Positions 62,653 through 64,000 of a DNA stretch of 64,000 nucleotides are shown here, one piece after another. The translations under genes were made by a program, and so were the position numbers. Within the stretch, counting starts at the first letter, position 1. Each line of letters opens with the position of its first letter. Origin of the DNA: Trichosphaerium sp. ATCC 40318 (Eukaryota > Discosea > Flabellinia > Trichosidae); the NCBI GenBank assembly GCA_038496445.1, contig JALMLS010000403.1, positions 18,816 to 82,815 of the forward strand. Direction: 5' to 3'. The notes below the pieces were generated by a model. That model did no database searches, was not told where the DNA came from, and worked only from the letters and a program-made list of their open reading frames with translations.

Positions 62653-63217
62653 TACCAAAATCGTTTGTAGATTGTGGCTGCTCTACGTTTCCGCTTTAAA
62701 AACATCATGCACAAATAACACTCTTCCTTATAATTTACTCTGTATTTTTGTTGGCTAGACGTTACTAGAGCATTCGCTCTAGAATATTGTACCAGATTAA
62801 TAGGGTTCAACATTCATACCAAGTATTAAAAGTCACGAACATCCACGTGCCAATTTGAAACAACAAATTTCTTGCTCGAGGTTTTTTGTAACAACAACAC
62901 TATGGTTGTTGAGGGTCTCCAAGGATTTCGGAATATTTGAAATTGTGACGCTTGTAATAGATATCTCGCCAGCTGTCATACAGATTTCAGGCAGATAAAA
63001 CTGAAATTAACTTTCGCATACCAAACTTAGTACATTATTAGATCACTCTTACAATGGTACAACCGTGTATGTGCTAGCTAACGCACCATCATTTCCAATA
63101 TTCCAGAAACTGCCAGAAGTAGCCCCTAGAAGAGTCTCAGCGCTCTATGGGTTAATTTGAAAAAGAATAAAATTCACACGTGTTTGGTGGCTTAAGTGAT
63201 TAAAAATCAGAACACTG
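62653..63217. other. Intergenic, diverged direct duplicate
   Basis: No gene is called. Bases about 62706-62815 resemble about 62124-62225 in base sequence and in the minus-strand reading frame (SRTHAPVMCSELQK against SRANALVTSSQQK), so the region contains a diverged duplicate, perhaps a decayed exon. Two CACGTG palindromes lie near 62845 and 63180. Confidence 0.4.
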
Positions 63218-63465
63218 ATGATACTTCCTGAACAACACTACGTTAGCAACCTTGGACGAAAACATAGGAGAGTGATTGGCGCAGTGTTGTGTATTATTGT
63301 AATAGTAGTTACAGGTCCGTTTGTTGATTTTGAACGTCATAAAAAAAAAACTAAATAAGATTCACATCCAAACTAGCGATCCTATTGCTGTTTGCCATGT
63401 CATACGATCATTCATCCCATGTAACAAGTGAATCAGAGCATAGTAAAAGCATATTGCTGGAGTAG
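63218..63465 (+). CDS. Tentative single-pass membrane microprotein
   Basis: ATG 63218 gives a basic cytosolic start (NLGRKHRR), then a hydrophobic segment (VIGAVLCIIVIVV continuing ILLLFAM after a short intron at 63315-63374) and a Ser/His/Glu-rich end (SYDHSSHVTSESEHSKSILL) before TAG: about 61 residues. The intron keeps frame exactly in the middle of the hydrophobic run, which supports it. It has no recognisable family. Confidence 0.35.
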
Positions 63466-64000
63466 TTCTCATGAACGCCGCGCCGCGGTTATGGCTAGGT
63501 ATGTATCAAACATTTCTTTGGAACGCTTCTAAGCTTTTATTCTATTTGAATCTCATACTGTAATAGGAAGCCTAGTTCCGGTTCATAAGTGGCACGTGAT
63601 CCCAATATGTAATAAAAAGACTCCTTTGTAGATAAAGCAGACCCGAAAAGGGTTTTTGTAGCTATCATGAACATATTGCGACTTTGGTCTGCTATTTTCA
63701 CATAGTACACTTATGGTACGCCACCAATGTCTAGAACCTCCTAGAGTGCTCAAGGGTACATGTAATAGTAGTTGTTAACGGTGAGTATACATAGTCCATA
63801 CTGTTACTACTACTTACAATTGTAAGCGAGTGTTGATTTATTGTGTTCATAATTACATCCCTGTTAACCTTGTCATTTTCTTTTTTTATCTTCACCTTAA
63901 AAGTCGTATATTATTTTCACGTCAAGATCATCTAACACCCAAAACACCCTCTCGTTTCGCCAACGTTCATTTATCTCTCTTATTTTTTCTTCCATTCTCT
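63466..64000. other. End of window, no gene seen
   Basis: No open frame with coding character. The last 60 bases are pyrimidine-rich (T and C on the plus strand) and could be a promoter or a splice-acceptor region of a gene beyond the window edge. Confidence 0.4.

Overview
The window is eukaryotic nuclear DNA: nearly every gene is split by many short GT-AG introns (mostly about 40-70 nt), genes sit on both strands with small gaps, base composition is AT-rich (about 36% GC by eye), and the proteins are eukaryotic (presenilin, MLH1, LKB1, PH-domain AGC kinase, SUV39-type methyltransferase, DHDDS, ERI1). The gene set suits a compact unicellular amorphean or other free-living protist: presenilin, LKB1 and a class C receptor argue against an ordinary yeast or mould, although one protein carries a fungal-type Zn(II)2Cys6 cluster. 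I cannot name the species.

Layout. 1-13.4 kb: an ankyrin/poly-proline protein, a mitochondrial-looking TPR protein, a GT90 glycosyltransferase, a TTC39/Iml2 protein and a DUF547 protein. 13.4-18.7 kb: rhodanese, a secreted His-rich protein, a DUF1971 protein, an ORF ending in a poly(A)-like tract, then about 1.2 kb with no visible gene. 18.7-30.5 kb: presenilin, MLH1, a Gln-rich protein, a small hypothetical gene, LKB1-like kinase and dehydrodolichyl diphosphate synthase. 30.8-38 kb: an intronless repeat protein resembling giant-virus genes, UBE2S, a PH-AGC kinase and an ER DnaJ. 38-50 kb: an RRM/Zn-cluster/SPOC-like protein, a dermatopontin-like protein, a carboxypeptidase Q-like M28 peptidase joined to a DOMON domain, and an H3K9-type SET protein. 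50.5-64 kb: a WD40 protein, a basic protein, a 34-residue repeat protein, a cytidine-deaminase-like enzyme, ERI1, a class C GPCR with a polymorphic-beta-helix ectodomain, and two small tentative genes.

Functional threads. Several genes belong to the secretory and surface system (GT90, DHDDS, DnaJ, presenilin, M28-DOMON, dermatopontin-like, His-rich protein, receptor). Others are signalling kinases (LKB1, PH-AGC kinase) or chromatin, DNA repair and RNA factors (SUV39, MLH1, ERI1, RRM/Zn-cluster protein). I see no operon-like clustering.

The most unusual items are the beta-helix class C receptor, the RRM-Zn(II)2Cys6-SPOC-like protein, the M28-DOMON fusion, the virus-like intronless gene, a strong excess of the palindrome CACGTG, and introns that mostly begin GTAC. 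All multi-exon coordinates are my own splice reading, so the outer limits are firmer than the inner joints.
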